Below, in pieces: positions 9,007 through 18,282 of a stretch of 64,000 bases of DNA (the stretch's first letter is position 1; every line of letters begins with the position of its first letter). The stretch lies in NCBI GenBank assembly GCA_016223145.1, contig JACRPN010000006.1, positions 56,211 through 120,210 of the forward strand. The letters run 5' to 3'. The notes beneath the pieces were generated by a model that made no database searches, was not told the origin of the DNA, and worked only from the letters and a program-made list of their open reading frames with translations. The stretch comes from Armatimonadota bacterium. GTDB taxonomy: Bacteria > Armatimonadota > Fimbriimonadia > Fimbriimonadales > Fimbriimonadaceae. The position numbers and the translations under genes are program-made.

Positions 9007-9416
9007 TGGCCGCCCCCCGCACCTGTCGTTTCGGTGGGTGCTTGGTAGATCAGCCCGGTGACCGTCGTGTCGAGCTTGGTGTCTCGCGTGTTGCTGACTG
9101 TTACGGTCATCGTCAGGAGGTTCTCCACACCGCTGGGCTCCACGCTGGCGGACCAAGTGTAGTCCGGTTCTCCTCGGTCTTCAAAGGTCCCGTTGAGGGG
9201 CGCTTGAGCGTAATCGCCCGTTCCGTAGATCTCGTCGTAGATGTCCGAAGCCATGCGCTGGATCTTTTCGCGTTCGCGAACGTCGACCTCGGTCCGTATC
9301 ATCCTGCCGATCGCGGCAATCGAGGACGACACGCCGATGACGAGCAGCGCGGCAGCCGCCAGGGACTCAATGATCGTCACGCCTCGGCGGCGCCTGGAGC
9401 GAACTCCCAAGGTCAA
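9003..9416 (-). CDS. gspI: Type II secretion minor pseudopilin GspI
   Basis: 137 residues with leader MTLGVRSRRRRG and cleavage site G-VTIIESLAAAALLVIG (Glu at +5), then a small globular domain with TYTW/LTMTVTVSN-like strands. Size, leader and the place between GspH and GspJ fit GspI. It overlaps both neighbours by 4 bases. Confidence 0.8.
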   Translation of the reverse strand: MTLGVRSRRRRGVTIIESLAAAALLVIGVSSSIAAIGRMIRTEVDVREREKIQRMASDIYDEIYGTGDYAQAPLNGTFEDRGEPDYTWSASVEPSGVENLLTMTVTVSNTRDTKLDTTVTGLIYQAPTETTGAGGGQ

Positions 9417-10009
9417 GGAGTGCCTCCGTTCTGGCCCCGAATTTCAAGTTCACCGGCTTGCCACTTGTCTTCTTGTTCGATCTGAATCTGGCCGTCGGTG
9501 ACCTTGGCCCTGCCCGTTTTGGGGTCAAATGTCGCGGAGAATGGCTGGTCCTCGCCGTCCCAGAACTCGATCGCGGCTTGATCGCAGGTCCCGTCGGCAA
9601 AGAAACGGACCGCCCACAGGTTGGAATCCACGGTCTCGCCCTGAATCTGGAAGTTGCGCTGGCTTACTCCCTCGGGAAGCTGGATCTGGTTCAGCCTGGA
9701 AACGGATTCCTCGCCTTCCGCGCCGACCTGGCTTTGACGAAGCTCCAGGCCGCTCTCCGAGGAGGAGATGGCGAGCGTCACGGTTGTGCCTGAGCTTACG
9801 GCTTGTTCGCGGCCGAGCAGTGCCAATCGCTTGACGTCGGCTTTGAATGCCCTGAGCTCCTCGCCTCGCTGGGCTGCCGCAATGCTCGCCACCGCAGTCA
9901 TCGCACCGAGGACGACGATCACAATGATCGCACCCATTTCGATAAAGGTGAAGCCGCGCTGGCGACGCGCAAAGGCGGATCGGTGGGGCTGGGAGTTACC
10001 CAGTTCCAT
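9413..10009 (-). CDS. gspH: Type II secretion pseudopilin GspH-like
   Basis: 198 residues from the ATG at 10009, which follows GAGGA by about 8 bases; an alternative start nine codons upstream (10036) is possible. It has the prepilin leader and cleavage site RRQRG-FTFIEMGAIIVIVVLG with Glu at +5, then a globular part with a typical GspH pattern (GREQAVSSGTTVTLAIS). It overlaps the gspG end by 14 bases. Confidence 0.78.
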   Translation of the reverse strand: MELGNSQPHRSAFARRQRGFTFIEMGAIIVIVVLGAMTAVASIAAAQRGEELRAFKADVKRLALLGREQAVSSGTTVTLAISSSESGLELRQSQVGAEGEESVSRLNQIQLPEGVSQRNFQIQGETVDSNLWAVRFFADGTCDQAAIEFWDGEDQPFSATFDPKTGRAKVTDGQIQIEQEDKWQAGELEIRGQNGGTP

Positions 10010-10427
10010 GCACGATGTCCTCGTTGTGTCCTTCACCGCCCTCGGCGTTGTCCGCGCCGTAGGACATCACAATGAAACCGTCGTCTCCGCTGGTGGAATA
10101 CAGGTATTCGTTGCCCCAAGGATCGAGAGGGATATCCCCCTGAACATAGGGTCCTTTCCATCCGTTGACGTTGCCCGGGTCTGAAAGAAGGGCCTGGAGC
10201 CCCTCATCGCTGCCCGGATATTGGCCGGTGTCCATGCGATAGGTCTGGATCAGCTTGCTCATCGTGGCCAGATCGTCGGCGGCTTTGGCTCTCTTGGCAT
10301 CGTCGATGCGCGCAAAATACTGCGGCACAATCATCGCTGCGAGAACAGCAAGGATCAAGATGACGACGAGAAGTTCAATAAGCGTAAAGCCTCTTCGCTT
10401 CCGAGTTGTTTGAGTTCGAGTTCTCAT
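9996..10427 (-). CDS. gspG: Major pseudopilin GspG
   Basis: 143 residues. The leader KRRG-FTLIELLVVILILAVL is a classic prepilin peptidase site (Glu at +5), followed by the GspG body: DDLATMSKLIQTYRMDTGQYP, the conserved GLQALL segment, and the C-terminal LDPWGNEYLYSTSGDDGFIVMSYGADN that carries the calcium-binding loop of GspG. These show it is the main pseudopilus subunit, not a type IV pilin. The start at 10427 is chosen for leader length; no strong ribosome-binding site is seen. About 100 bases separate it from gspF. Confidence 0.93.
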   Translation of the reverse strand: MRTRTQTTRKRRGFTLIELLVVILILAVLAAMIVPQYFARIDDAKRAKAADDLATMSKLIQTYRMDTGQYPGSDEGLQALLSDPGNVNGWKGPYVQGDIPLDPWGNEYLYSTSGDDGFIVMSYGADNAEGGEGHNEDIVHGTG

Positions 10428-10530
10428 GAAGGGTTCACCGATCAGTTCCAATCTGCAATAACGAGTCTCAAGGCACAATGTTCGCATTTCTGAGGGGTTC
10501 CGAGGAATGGCAAGCGGGACCTTCGGCATG

Positions 10531-11739
10531 CTATTTGATCAGGCTCTGCGCCTGGAAGATGGGCAGCAGCACAGAGAGCACGACGAAGCCGACGATGGTT
10601 CCCATGACCACGACGATGACGGGCTCGAACATGGCGGTCAATCGCCTCATGCCCGTGTCCACTTCAAAGTCAAGGCTGTCTGCCACGCGGCCGAGCATCG
10701 TCGGCAGGTCGCCGGTCTCTTCGCCGATCGCCACCATGTGGGTCAATACCGGTGGAAAGGAACCGGCGTCCTTCATGGCCTGGTTGATCGCGCGGCCATC
10801 GCGAACGTCGTCGGCAACCGATTCCGAAGCCCGGACCATGGCCTTGTTTCCAGAAGCGAGCCCGGCCAGCCGCAGCGACTCCAGGATCGGCACACCACCG
10901 TAGAGCAGCGTTCCCAGGACCCGGGCAAAACGTGAGACCACGGCTTTCGCGATGACCTTGCCGGCGGAGGGCAGCTTCAGCAACAGGGTGTCGCGCTGAA
11001 GAGCTCCGGCTTCGGTGGCGATCCAGCCCCGATATCCAAGAATCGAACCCACGAGCACGCCCCCAATAAGGAGCACGTTCTGAGATAGGAAGTCGGTGGT
11101 CGCCAGCAGGATTTTGGTGGAAGTCGGCAGATTGGAGCCCAGGTCCTTGAAGACGCCCGAGAGCTTAGGGAGCACAAATCCAAACAAGAATCCGATGACG
11201 GCGACGGCGGTGAAGGTCAATACTGCGGGATAGATCATCGCCGAAACCACTTGGCTACGCCTTTCGACCTCGCGCTCCTGGAAGTCTGCAAGCCTGGATG
11301 CGACTTGTGGAAACTGGCCCGAGGCTTCACCGGCGCGCAACGTTTCTGTATACACCGGCTGGAAAAGCCTGGGATGCTTTGCAAGAGCGCTCGAGACTGG
11401 CAGGCCCCCACGGACATCTTCCAGGGCCTCCAGAGAGATCGTTGAGAGCTGGGGGCTCTCCGATTGCTCGGAAATCACCTGAAGCACGCGGTCGAGCGGC
11501 AAGCCTGCCCCTGAGAGGTCTGCCAAGCGCCGCGTGAACAGCGCGAGGTCCGATCGGCTTGCCTTGCCACGAACAGTGGCGATCGCCGACTGCTGAACAG
11601 CGGCCTCTTCTTTGATGTCGACGACATACCGGCCTTCAGAGGCCAGAAGCGCGATGGCCGCATCGCGGTCGGCCGCTTCGACGTGCCCGCTGCGCCTCTT
11701 TCCTGAAGGTTCGAGGGCCACATAGGCAAAGCTGCTCAC
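10531..11739 (-). CDS. gspF: Inner-membrane platform protein GspF/PilC
   Basis: 402 residues with the two-repeat T2SSF architecture: an N-terminal MSSFAYVALEPSGKRRSGHV domain, a first cytoplasmic T2SSF domain (LALFTRRLADLSGAGLPLDR), a membrane helix near 170-190, a second T2SSF domain (FARVLGTLLYGGVPILESLR ... MVAIGEETGDLPTML) and a C-terminal membrane helix (FEPVIVVVMGTIVGFVVLSV). It is the polytopic core that couples the GspE ATPase to pseudopilus growth. Confidence 0.93.
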   Translation of the reverse strand: MSSFAYVALEPSGKRRSGHVEAADRDAAIALLASEGRYVVDIKEEAAVQQSAIATVRGKASRSDLALFTRRLADLSGAGLPLDRVLQVISEQSESPQLSTISLEALEDVRGGLPVSSALAKHPRLFQPVYTETLRAGEASGQFPQVASRLADFQEREVERRSQVVSAMIYPAVLTFTAVAVIGFLFGFVLPKLSGVFKDLGSNLPTSTKILLATTDFLSQNVLLIGGVLVGSILGYRGWIATEAGALQRDTLLLKLPSAGKVIAKAVVSRFARVLGTLLYGGVPILESLRLAGLASGNKAMVRASESVADDVRDGRAINQAMKDAGSFPPVLTHMVAIGEETGDLPTMLGRVADSLDFEVDTGMRRLTAMFEPVIVVVMGTIVGFVVLSVLLPIFQAQSLIK

Positions 11740-11827
11740 CCTACAAACACCGCCCTACACAACCTCGCCCTCAAGTCTCGCCGCACACTGATCATCACGA
11801 CTAGCTTTCTCTCCGCCGAGCACAATG

Positions 11828-13396
11828 TCACAGCTCTTCCCGCTGGCAGACGCGCAGCACCTCTTCGACCGTCGTGCGCCCGTTCATCACGGCGAGCTTT
11901 CCGTCACCAAGCAGGGTTCTCATGCCTTGGTTCTTGATCGCGTAGTCGCGCATCACTGAGGAGGACGCCCTTTCGACGGTAAGGTGCCTTATCTGCTCGT
12001 CGACCAAGAGCAGCTCAAACACGCCCTGCCTGCCTTTGAAGCCCGTGCCCTGGCACTTGTCGCACCCGACTCCGCGCCTGAAGGAAGCGGTCTTCGCCTC
12101 TTCCGCCGAAATCCCGATCGAGCGCAGGGCATCGGCGTTCTCTTCGCTCGGGGCGGCACAGTTCGGGCAATTGCGGCGCACCAGCCGCTGGGCGAGCACG
12201 CCGAGCAGGGAAGAAGCCACGAGGTAGGGCTCAACTCCCATATCCTCCAACCGGGGAATCGCGCCAGGAGCATCGTTCGTGTGCAAGGTGCTAAAAACCA
12301 AGTGGCCAGTGAGAGAAGCATGGACCGCAATCTCGGCGGTCTCAAGGTCTCGGATTTCACCGACCATGATCACGTCAGGGTCTTGGCGGACGATGCTGCG
12401 CAGGCCGTTGGCAAAGCTGAGCCCGATGTTGGCACGAACCTGAATCTGCCCGATGCCCGACACCTGGTATTCGACCGGGTCCTCGATAGTGAGGATGTTT
12501 TTGGTCGGGGTCCAGATCTCTTGAAGCGACGCGTACAGGGTCGTGGATTTACCCGAACCCGTGGGACCGGTGGAGAGGATGATTCCGTAGGGCATGGAGA
12601 TCAGCCTTCGGTACCTGTCCAGCATGTCGGGGAGCATTCCGAGCTCCTCGAGGCCGATCATGGCCGTGGTTTTGTCGAGGATACGCATGACCACGCGCTC
12701 GCCAAAAACCGTTGGGACGATGGAGCATCGGATGTCGATCGTGCGCCCGGCGATCTGGATCTTGATGCGGCCGTCTTGCGGCAGACGGCGCTCAGCAATA
12801 TTGAGCTCGCCAAGAATCTTGATACGCGATACCAGCGCGGCGTGCATCCGCTTGGGCGGTTTCATTACGTCGCGGAGCATGCCATCGACGCGGTACCGCA
12901 CCTTGACTTCTCTCTCATAGGGTTCGATGTGGATGTCGCTGGCCCCGTCGCGTACCGCTTGCGCAAAGATGACGTTGACCATCTGGACGACGGCGGTTTC
13001 GCCCGCCATCTTCTGCAGGTCGGCGAGGTCAGTGGTGTCGTCGATCTCGGCGGGCAGCGACTCTTCGCCTGGGAGGGTCTCAAGCATGCCTTCGAGGAAC
13101 CGCTCTTCGATCTTCTCGCGAAGCATCTGCGGGCTGGCCATCACCGCTCGGACGTGGCGTCCGAGCAGAATCCCAAGATCGTCGACAGCTTGAAGCGCGG
13201 CCAGGGTCCCGATCGCGACCACCAGCACGCCGTTTTCCTCGTGAATCGGCAAGAGCTGGTGCTTGAGCGCGAAGTCCCCTGGAGCCAAACTGACGGCAGC
13301 CGGATCGGGCTTGACCTCCTCCAGGTCGATGTGAGGCAGGCTTGGGGCGCCGTTCGATGCTGGTTCAACGGCTTCTCTTACGGGGGACAGGCTCAT
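11828..13396 (-). CDS. gspE: Secretion/pilus assembly ATPase GspE/PilB
   Basis: 522 residues. An N-terminal MshEN-like domain (about 25-105) is followed by the hexameric ATPase: Walker A GPTGSGKST (277-285), Asp box near 302-308 (LTIEDPVEY), Walker B DVIMVGEIRD (341-350), His box TGHLVFSTLHTND, and a tetracysteine zinc site (C410/C413 and C445/C448) typical of GspE and PilB. It powers pseudopilus assembly from the cytoplasmic face. It is the first gene of the locus; 88 bases separate it from gspF. Confidence 0.95.
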   Translation of the reverse strand: MSLSPVREAVEPASNGAPSLPHIDLEEVKPDPAAVSLAPGDFALKHQLLPIHEENGVLVVAIGTLAALQAVDDLGILLGRHVRAVMASPQMLREKIEERFLEGMLETLPGEESLPAEIDDTTDLADLQKMAGETAVVQMVNVIFAQAVRDGASDIHIEPYEREVKVRYRVDGMLRDVMKPPKRMHAALVSRIKILGELNIAERRLPQDGRIKIQIAGRTIDIRCSIVPTVFGERVVMRILDKTTAMIGLEELGMLPDMLDRYRRLISMPYGIILSTGPTGSGKSTTLYASLQEIWTPTKNILTIEDPVEYQVSGIGQIQVRANIGLSFANGLRSIVRQDPDVIMVGEIRDLETAEIAVHASLTGHLVFSTLHTNDAPGAIPRLEDMGVEPYLVASSLLGVLAQRLVRRNCPNCAAPSEENADALRSIGISAEEAKTASFRRGVGCDKCQGTGFKGRQGVFELLLVDEQIRHLTVERASSSVMRDYAIKNQGMRTLLGDGKLAVMNGRTTVEEVLRVCQREEL

Positions 13397-13443
13397 AGAC
13401 TCACTCTGACTACGAAGGAAGGACGCAAAAAAGAGCCATCCGT

Positions 13444-15381
13444 TCAGAACTCGGGACCCGTTTGTGGAACGGCGGAGGGTTCAAACCACACCGCCATGCC
13501 ATTTGGGCCCCGGTTGCACCAGGCGAAATAGGGGATGAACCTCGCGCTGGTTGGGACAGCGGTCGGAGGTTCAAAGTCCCCGTAGAGCTCGCCTGAAGCC
13601 ACCTGGGTCAGGGTCTGGCCCTCGACTTGAAGGGTCCCGACGCCGTCCAGGAAATCAGGCTCGTAAGCGAACACCGGCTCGGCCGAAAGATCAGGCTGGA
13701 AGGCCTGTGGGGCATATCCAAAGTCCTTGTCCTCGAGACAGTAGACCAGGGGGCCATGGGTGAGGGCAGCCCGCCCGAAGTTGTCCAGCACCCTTGGGTC
13801 TGATCCGACCCACTTGGGGGCCATTTCGAAGCTGAAAGCGACTTGGTCCCCGGTCCGCCAGGTGCGCGTCAGGACCAGGTAGCCCTCCAGAAACGTGGAT
13901 TCCGGCTCGCCGTCGGGCTGGTCCACCGTGCAGTTGCTGCACCAATCCGGCATCCGCACTCTCAGCGTCAGGTCGAGCGCCTCCTGGCTTTCGACGCTGA
14001 CGACCACTCTTCCGGACCACGGATAGCCCGATTCGACCACCAGCCGCGCGCCAGGGATGATGGCCCCAAGATCGGCTTCGAGCCCGGCTGGGATGTGGAG
14101 CCAAATCTCGGGGCTGCCGGCCTGGGTCCCCACCGAGAGGATGCTGTCTGCGACCGAGAGCACCATGCGCGCGATGTTGGGCGGGCAGCATGCGCAGGCA
14201 AACCAGGGGACTCGCTGGTGCTCGCCCCGACTTTCGAGCGGGTTCGTGTAGAAGTAGCGGGTCGCGTCGAGCGAGATGCCGCTCATCGTTCCGTTGTAGA
14301 GGGCCCGTTCGACAGTGTCGGCGACCTCGCCGTTGCCCGTGAACTCCAGGAGCTTGCGACCCCAGAAGACTAAGCCGATGGCCGCGCAGGTTTCGGCGTA
14401 GGCCGACCGGTTGGGGAGGTCGAAATCGAACGTGAAGCCTTCGTTGTCGCCGCTCGGGCCGATGCCTCCGGTCAAGTACATTCGGCGCTGGGTCAGGTTC
14501 GCCCATGCGCGCTGCATCGCCTCTGCGATCTTGGGCCGCTTTTCGGCGAACTCCGCTGCGGCGATGTAGAGGTACATGGCGCGCACCGCGTGGCCCACCA
14601 CGTCGCTCTGCTCCTCGACCGGGACGTGGTCCTGGAGATACTCGCCGGTGTAGACCTCGTCCTTGCAAAGCAGACCCTTGGCGAACGGCGCCAAGGCGTT
14701 GCTCACCGGATCAGAGAGCTCCTCTTCGAAGGGCGAGGGCCGGGTCCCGCGCTGAAGGACCATCCACTCCGACAGATCGCGGTAGCTTTCGTTGCCGGTG
14801 GCGTCGGCGAGCTTGATCAGGGCCAACTCGATCTCCTCGTGTCCGCAATAGCCTTTGCGCTTGCCTGGCCCGAAGATCGAGGCGACGTGGTCGGCGAAAC
14901 GTATGCCGATCTCCAAGAGCCTGCGGTCACCCGTCGCATGGAGCATGGCCACCCCGCCCTCGATCAGGTGCCCGCCGCAGTACATTTCGTGCATGGAGTT
15001 CAGGTTTCGCCATTTGCCCTCGGGATGGTTAACCTGGACATAGGTGTTCAGATACCCGTCCGGCTCTTGAGCCTCCTCGATGAGCTGGACAACCTCGTCG
15101 ATCCGCTCCCTGATGCGGGCGTTCGGGTCCACCGCAAGCGCATAGGCACAGGCTTCAAGCCACTTATAGGCGTCGCTGTCGTTGAACCGATAGCCTTCGA
15201 AGGTGCCGTGCTCCTTTCGCTTCGCTTTTCGGAAGTTCTCGATCCTGCCTGTCATGACCAGTTGCTGATACTGATGCTCGAGCCCTTGGCCGATTAGCGC
15301 GCGCTGTCTGGCGCCCCAAAACCGGTCCGTGATCTTGACGTGGGAGAGGGGCAGCGGGCGCATCCTGCGGCGGAAGTCCAT
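13444..15381 (-). CDS. Glycoside hydrolase family 127 (beta-L-arabinofuranosidase-like)
   Basis: 645 residues matching the GH127/DUF1680 fold: start VKITDRFWGARQ, an (alpha/alpha)6 barrel, and the metal/catalytic cluster seen here as E330 and C332 (YAETCAAIG) with C398 and C399 (CACCPPNIAR). In the characterised enzyme HypBA1 the equivalent Glu, Cys and paired Cys bind zinc, and one Cys is the nucleophile, so the active site looks intact. No signal peptide is seen; a cytoplasmic role in trimming imported arabinose-containing oligosaccharides is likely. It follows a GH15-like gene on the same strand and precedes the secretion locus. Confidence 0.9.
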   Translation of the reverse strand: MDFRRRMRPLPLSHVKITDRFWGARQRALIGQGLEHQYQQLVMTGRIENFRKAKRKEHGTFEGYRFNDSDAYKWLEACAYALAVDPNARIRERIDEVVQLIEEAQEPDGYLNTYVQVNHPEGKWRNLNSMHEMYCGGHLIEGGVAMLHATGDRRLLEIGIRFADHVASIFGPGKRKGYCGHEEIELALIKLADATGNESYRDLSEWMVLQRGTRPSPFEEELSDPVSNALAPFAKGLLCKDEVYTGEYLQDHVPVEEQSDVVGHAVRAMYLYIAAAEFAEKRPKIAEAMQRAWANLTQRRMYLTGGIGPSGDNEGFTFDFDLPNRSAYAETCAAIGLVFWGRKLLEFTGNGEVADTVERALYNGTMSGISLDATRYFYTNPLESRGEHQRVPWFACACCPPNIARMVLSVADSILSVGTQAGSPEIWLHIPAGLEADLGAIIPGARLVVESGYPWSGRVVVSVESQEALDLTLRVRMPDWCSNCTVDQPDGEPESTFLEGYLVLTRTWRTGDQVAFSFEMAPKWVGSDPRVLDNFGRAALTHGPLVYCLEDKDFGYAPQAFQPDLSAEPVFAYEPDFLDGVGTLQVEGQTLTQVASGELYGDFEPPTAVPTSARFIPYFAWCNRGPNGMAVWFEPSAVPQTGPEF

Positions 15382-15430
15382 GGGCGCAGTTTACAGGCGA
15401 GGCTTGGCCGGCCGCTGTGATGAGGCCAGG

Positions 15431-15492
15431 GTGGCTGGGGATGGGTGAGGGTGAATGAGGATGCGTGAGGATGAATGAGGGTGATGGAAGGT
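15431..15492. repeat. Short G-rich tandem array (GTGAGG/GAATGAGGAT units)
   Basis: Degenerate 6-10 base units of the type GGTGAGGGTGAATGAGGAT fill the spacer upstream of the GH127 gene. Similar but not identical arrays occur elsewhere in the window. Confidence 0.6.
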
Positions 15493-15558
15493 GAACCACC
15501 TAAGTGCCGGCGGAGAGCAGGAGATACGTCGGACGGTTTTCAGAAGAGAACTCACGAG

Positions 15559-17538
15559 CTACTCGCCGCCGAGACCCAACTCGCTGGCCGTCACGATGAA
15601 CTCGCCGTGGGACCAGACCAGTGGGCTGACGCTCAAGTGCTCGCCGGTGAACGGGTGCACCTGTTCAGGCAAATAGCCTGTTTGGCCGCGCCTCGCCAGC
15701 GCCCACTCGAAGACCTCGACGGCCCGTGTGCGGTCCTGCGGCGTCCTGTTCAGCTTCCAAAGCGCCTGGGCGAGCCAGAGGGTGCAGATAATCCAGGGGT
15801 TTCCTGGTACGCCATGCGAGACTCGGCAGTAGTAGTCGTCGCGATAGCGGGCCATACCACCGATCGGGCCATCCACCCAAAGCCCCGCTTCAAGACGGTC
15901 TACAAGGCTGCCGGCGAGCGGGTCGTCCGGGCTCAAAAGCCCTAAAAGAACAACGTGGAGCATCGAGGAATCGGGTGTCAGGTCCTCGTGCCAGGCGCCG
16001 TCCCTATCCTGTGAGAGGTTTCTCACGACAAAACCCTCCCCCGCATGAACGAACCTGCTCAAGCAAGCCGAGCGGACCTCTTCGGCAATTGCGCCGTAGT
16101 GTTCCGACCGGCTGTCTCCGAGGGAAGCAGCCAGCTCTGAAGCGGCGCGCAAGCCCGCCACGGCCGACGCCACCGTGAAGGCATGAACGCCGCGCCGCTC
16201 CTCCCAAAGATCGTGGCTGGGCAAGGGAAGGCCCGACTGGGGATCGCGATAGGCGACCAGGAAGTCGGCCAATGGCACGGCAAGCTCCTGCCAAAGCCCC
16301 TCCAGCCCTTCCCAGCCGAACGCCGCCACCTGTGCGCCCATCGCGTGCAGGATGAGGGCGGACTCATCCTCCTGGAGCGGCAGTTCGGGGCTGCCGTTTC
16401 GGACCCATGGGTGCCACGAAGCCCCGAGCGTGCCATCGGGACGGTACTTTTGAAAGAAGAAGGGGTGGGGCCAGACTCGGGAGTTGATCAGACCTCTGCA
16501 GAACTGGAGCATCCGCCGTCCAAAGCCCGCCTCTTTGAACCGAAGAAACGCTTCCAGGGTGAGCGCGCCGTCTCTGGGCCAGAAGTTCGCGTAATGGGCG
16601 CGGTTTTCAGACATGATGTCCGAGTCCAGCGCCGCCATCAAGGCGCCGTTTGACGAGAGGTGGCTCTCGATGACCACCCGGCTGGGGGTCAGAAGGGAGC
16701 GGGGCTCAGGAGCACCCGGGAGTGACTGGCATTTATTGCCGTGTTGAGGCTCTGCATTTCCGATCTCCGACCCTAAGGAACCCAGGCGAGACGCCTGGGC
16801 TACATCTGTCTCGACAGATGCCAAGGCGCCGGCCTCGCGGTCAAGGCGCTCTTTGAGCTCATGAAGGCCCGTGATCGTGCTCGCACAGAGGATCGAGCAG
16901 CAGATGGTCCGGCCTTCTCCTGGGGCAAGGCGAAGTTCGACACTCATGCAGGAGTCGATGGAACCTTGCTCGATCGTCCGGTTCGAGAGCTCCCCATCCT
17001 CGGCGTCCGGCGCGGTCCCGGGCTGCTCCCCATAGCCCGTGATGCCTACCGCCACTTCGCTTGGCCCCGAGTCAACGCAGAAGCCAATGAAGGTCGGGCC
17101 CTTGTAGTGCACCATGCCGCCTAGGACAGGATCGAGCACAGCGGTTTCGGCGATATCAGACTCGTTCAGTTGCAGGGGATGGTGGAAGAAGACCCTGGTC
17201 TTGCATTCGTCGGCGCGGTGGCTCGTGACGACGATGTCTCGAAAGAAGGCGGGCTCGTCGGCATGAATCCGTTCCCGAACCAGAAGCTCGATCCCTTGGT
17301 GCGGGTTTCGCAGAGTGGTCTGTGATGACCCGTCGGCGAATTGAGGGGACTGATGCACCTCCCAGCCTCCTTCATCACACCACGTGAATGCTCCATCCAC
17401 CCAGATCCCCATTCTCACGGCTCGGCCTGCGAGGTGGTTGTAGAGCCCGACGTACGGGTAGGTCAATTCGCGGATTCGGTGACGGCTGTCGAGGGCGACG
17501 AACAAGGAGCCGTTGCCAAACACTAGGGACCGGGGCAT
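15559..17538 (-). CDS. Glycoside hydrolase family 15 (glucoamylase/glucodextranase-like)
   Basis: 659 residues. The N-terminal beta-sandwich (MPRSLVFGNGSLFVALD, ELTYPYVGLYNH) and the (alpha/alpha)6 catalytic domain with NFWPRDGALTLEAF, QEDESALILHAMG, the general-acid region DLWEERRGVHAFT and the base region LPEQVHPFTGE fit bacterial GH15 enzymes that release glucose from alpha-glucans. The catalytic Glu residues seem present. Residues about 237-281 (16695-16830) do not fit the family and contain two palindromic repeat units; they look like an in-frame insertion between the two domains. No signal peptide is seen. Confidence 0.85.
   Translation of the reverse strand: MPRSLVFGNGSLFVALDSRHRIRELTYPYVGLYNHLAGRAVRMGIWVDGAFTWCDEGGWEVHQSPQFADGSSQTTLRNPHQGIELLVRERIHADEPAFFRDIVVTSHRADECKTRVFFHHPLQLNESDIAETAVLDPVLGGMVHYKGPTFIGFCVDSGPSEVAVGITGYGEQPGTAPDAEDGELSNRTIEQGSIDSCMSVELRLAPGEGRTICCSILCASTITGLHELKERLDREAGALASVETDVAQASRLGSLGSEIGNAEPQHGNKCQSLPGAPEPRSLLTPSRVVIESHLSSNGALMAALDSDIMSENRAHYANFWPRDGALTLEAFLRFKEAGFGRRMLQFCRGLINSRVWPHPFFFQKYRPDGTLGASWHPWVRNGSPELPLQEDESALILHAMGAQVAAFGWEGLEGLWQELAVPLADFLVAYRDPQSGLPLPSHDLWEERRGVHAFTVASAVAGLRAASELAASLGDSRSEHYGAIAEEVRSACLSRFVHAGEGFVVRNLSQDRDGAWHEDLTPDSSMLHVVLLGLLSPDDPLAGSLVDRLEAGLWVDGPIGGMARYRDDYYCRVSHGVPGNPWIICTLWLAQALWKLNRTPQDRTRAVEVFEWALARRGQTGYLPEQVHPFTGEHLSVSPLVWSHGEFIVTASELGLGGE
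16781..16820. repeat. Two adjacent palindromes inside the GH15 gene
   Basis: 16781-16799 is an 8-bp stem with an AGA loop (CCCAGGCG/CGCCTGGG), and 16803-16820 is an 8-bp stem with a TC loop. The first unit, with its flanking GTAG, recurs at 27558-27580 in a spacer. Confidence 0.75.
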
Positions 17539-17581
17539 CGCTGAAAGTTAGCACAGGCCGGGCGCGTTAGGCTTGGGGGGA

Positions 17582-17668
17582 TGGTGCCTTCGGGGAGACT
17601 CGAACTCCCAAGCCCTTGCGAGCACTAGAACCTGAATCTAGCGTGTTTACCAATTTCACCACGAAGGC
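17582..17668 (-). tRNA. tRNA-Leu (anticodon CAG)
   Basis: On the minus strand, a 7-bp acceptor stem (GCCTTCG with CGAAGGC), a D arm with GGTGAAATTGGTAAACAC, anticodon loop TTCAGGT in a CTAGA/TCTAG stem, a long variable arm (class II, as in Leu) and a T arm with GTTCGAGTC. Discriminator A is followed by an encoded CCA (17582-17584). It reads CUG codons. Confidence 0.95.
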
Positions 17669-17677
17669 AGGCCCATT

Positions 17678-17683
17678 ATTATA
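17678..17683 (-). promoter_or_regulatory. Candidate -10 box of the tRNA-Leu gene
   Basis: A perfect TATAAT on the minus strand lies 9 bases before the tRNA 5' end, so transcription could begin near 17671. No good -35 box is seen at the usual distance. Confidence 0.45.
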
Positions 17684-17795
17684 GCGCTTTCCTCGACGGC
17701 ACGCTGGCGCAGCCATGGACACAATCCAGGAGATGGACGCAAGTCGAAGGGCCCGGAAGATCGATCCTCTCCCATCTGAAGTCGAGAAGCAGGCG

Positions 17796-18152
17796 CTACC
17801 AGTCGCGTCCGCCGCGGTCCCGGCCTCCGCCGCCGCCACGTCCGCCACCGTAACCCCCACGGTCGCCTCCGTAGCCGCCCCGATCTCTGCCTCCGCCACC
17901 ACCGCCGAAGCCGCCTTCGCGACGGTCCGGCTTTGGCCTCGCCTCGTTAACGTTGAGCTTTCGGCCCCCCATTTCCGATTGGTGCATCGCCTCGATGGCC
18001 GCATCCATCTGGTCGTCTTCGACTTCGATGAAGCCAAAACCCCTGCCCTCCACGATTCGCGCGGTCACGGGCTTGAAGTTCTTGAAATGATCGAACATAT
18101 CGGCCTCGGTGGCCGAGTAGGGCAGATTCCCTACATATAGCGTCTTACTCAT
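17796..18152 (-). CDS. Single-RRM RNA-binding protein with Gly-rich tail
   Basis: 118 residues: an RRM domain (1-80) with RNP2 LYVGNL and RNP1 RGFGFIEV, followed by a Gly/Arg/Asp-rich RGG-like tail (about 81-118) ending in DRGGRDW. This is the architecture of bacterial cold-inducible RNA-binding proteins, thought to act as RNA chaperones. The gene stands alone; a good promoter-like pair lies about 130 bases upstream, leaving a long 5' leader as in many cold-regulated genes. Regulation by cold is inference. Confidence 0.92.
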   Translation of the reverse strand: MSKTLYVGNLPYSATEADMFDHFKNFKPVTARIVEGRGFGFIEVEDDQMDAAIEAMHQSEMGGRKLNVNEARPKPDRREGGFGGGGGGRDRGGYGGDRGGYGGGRGGGGGRDRGGRDW

Positions 18153-18282
18153 CGTTCCTCACCGCTCCATCCCATCTTGGAGCCCCGACAGACTTGCCCC
18201 GAACCCTTCGGGCCTGGAGTCGAGCGGATTGGCCAATGGGACAAAACAGATCGATCCCAGCGTCAAGCAGACGGTACAGGCC

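Noticed and set aside
11984..13531. 515-residue plus-strand frame
   Set aside because: Antisense to the GspE ATPase, whose motifs are beyond doubt.
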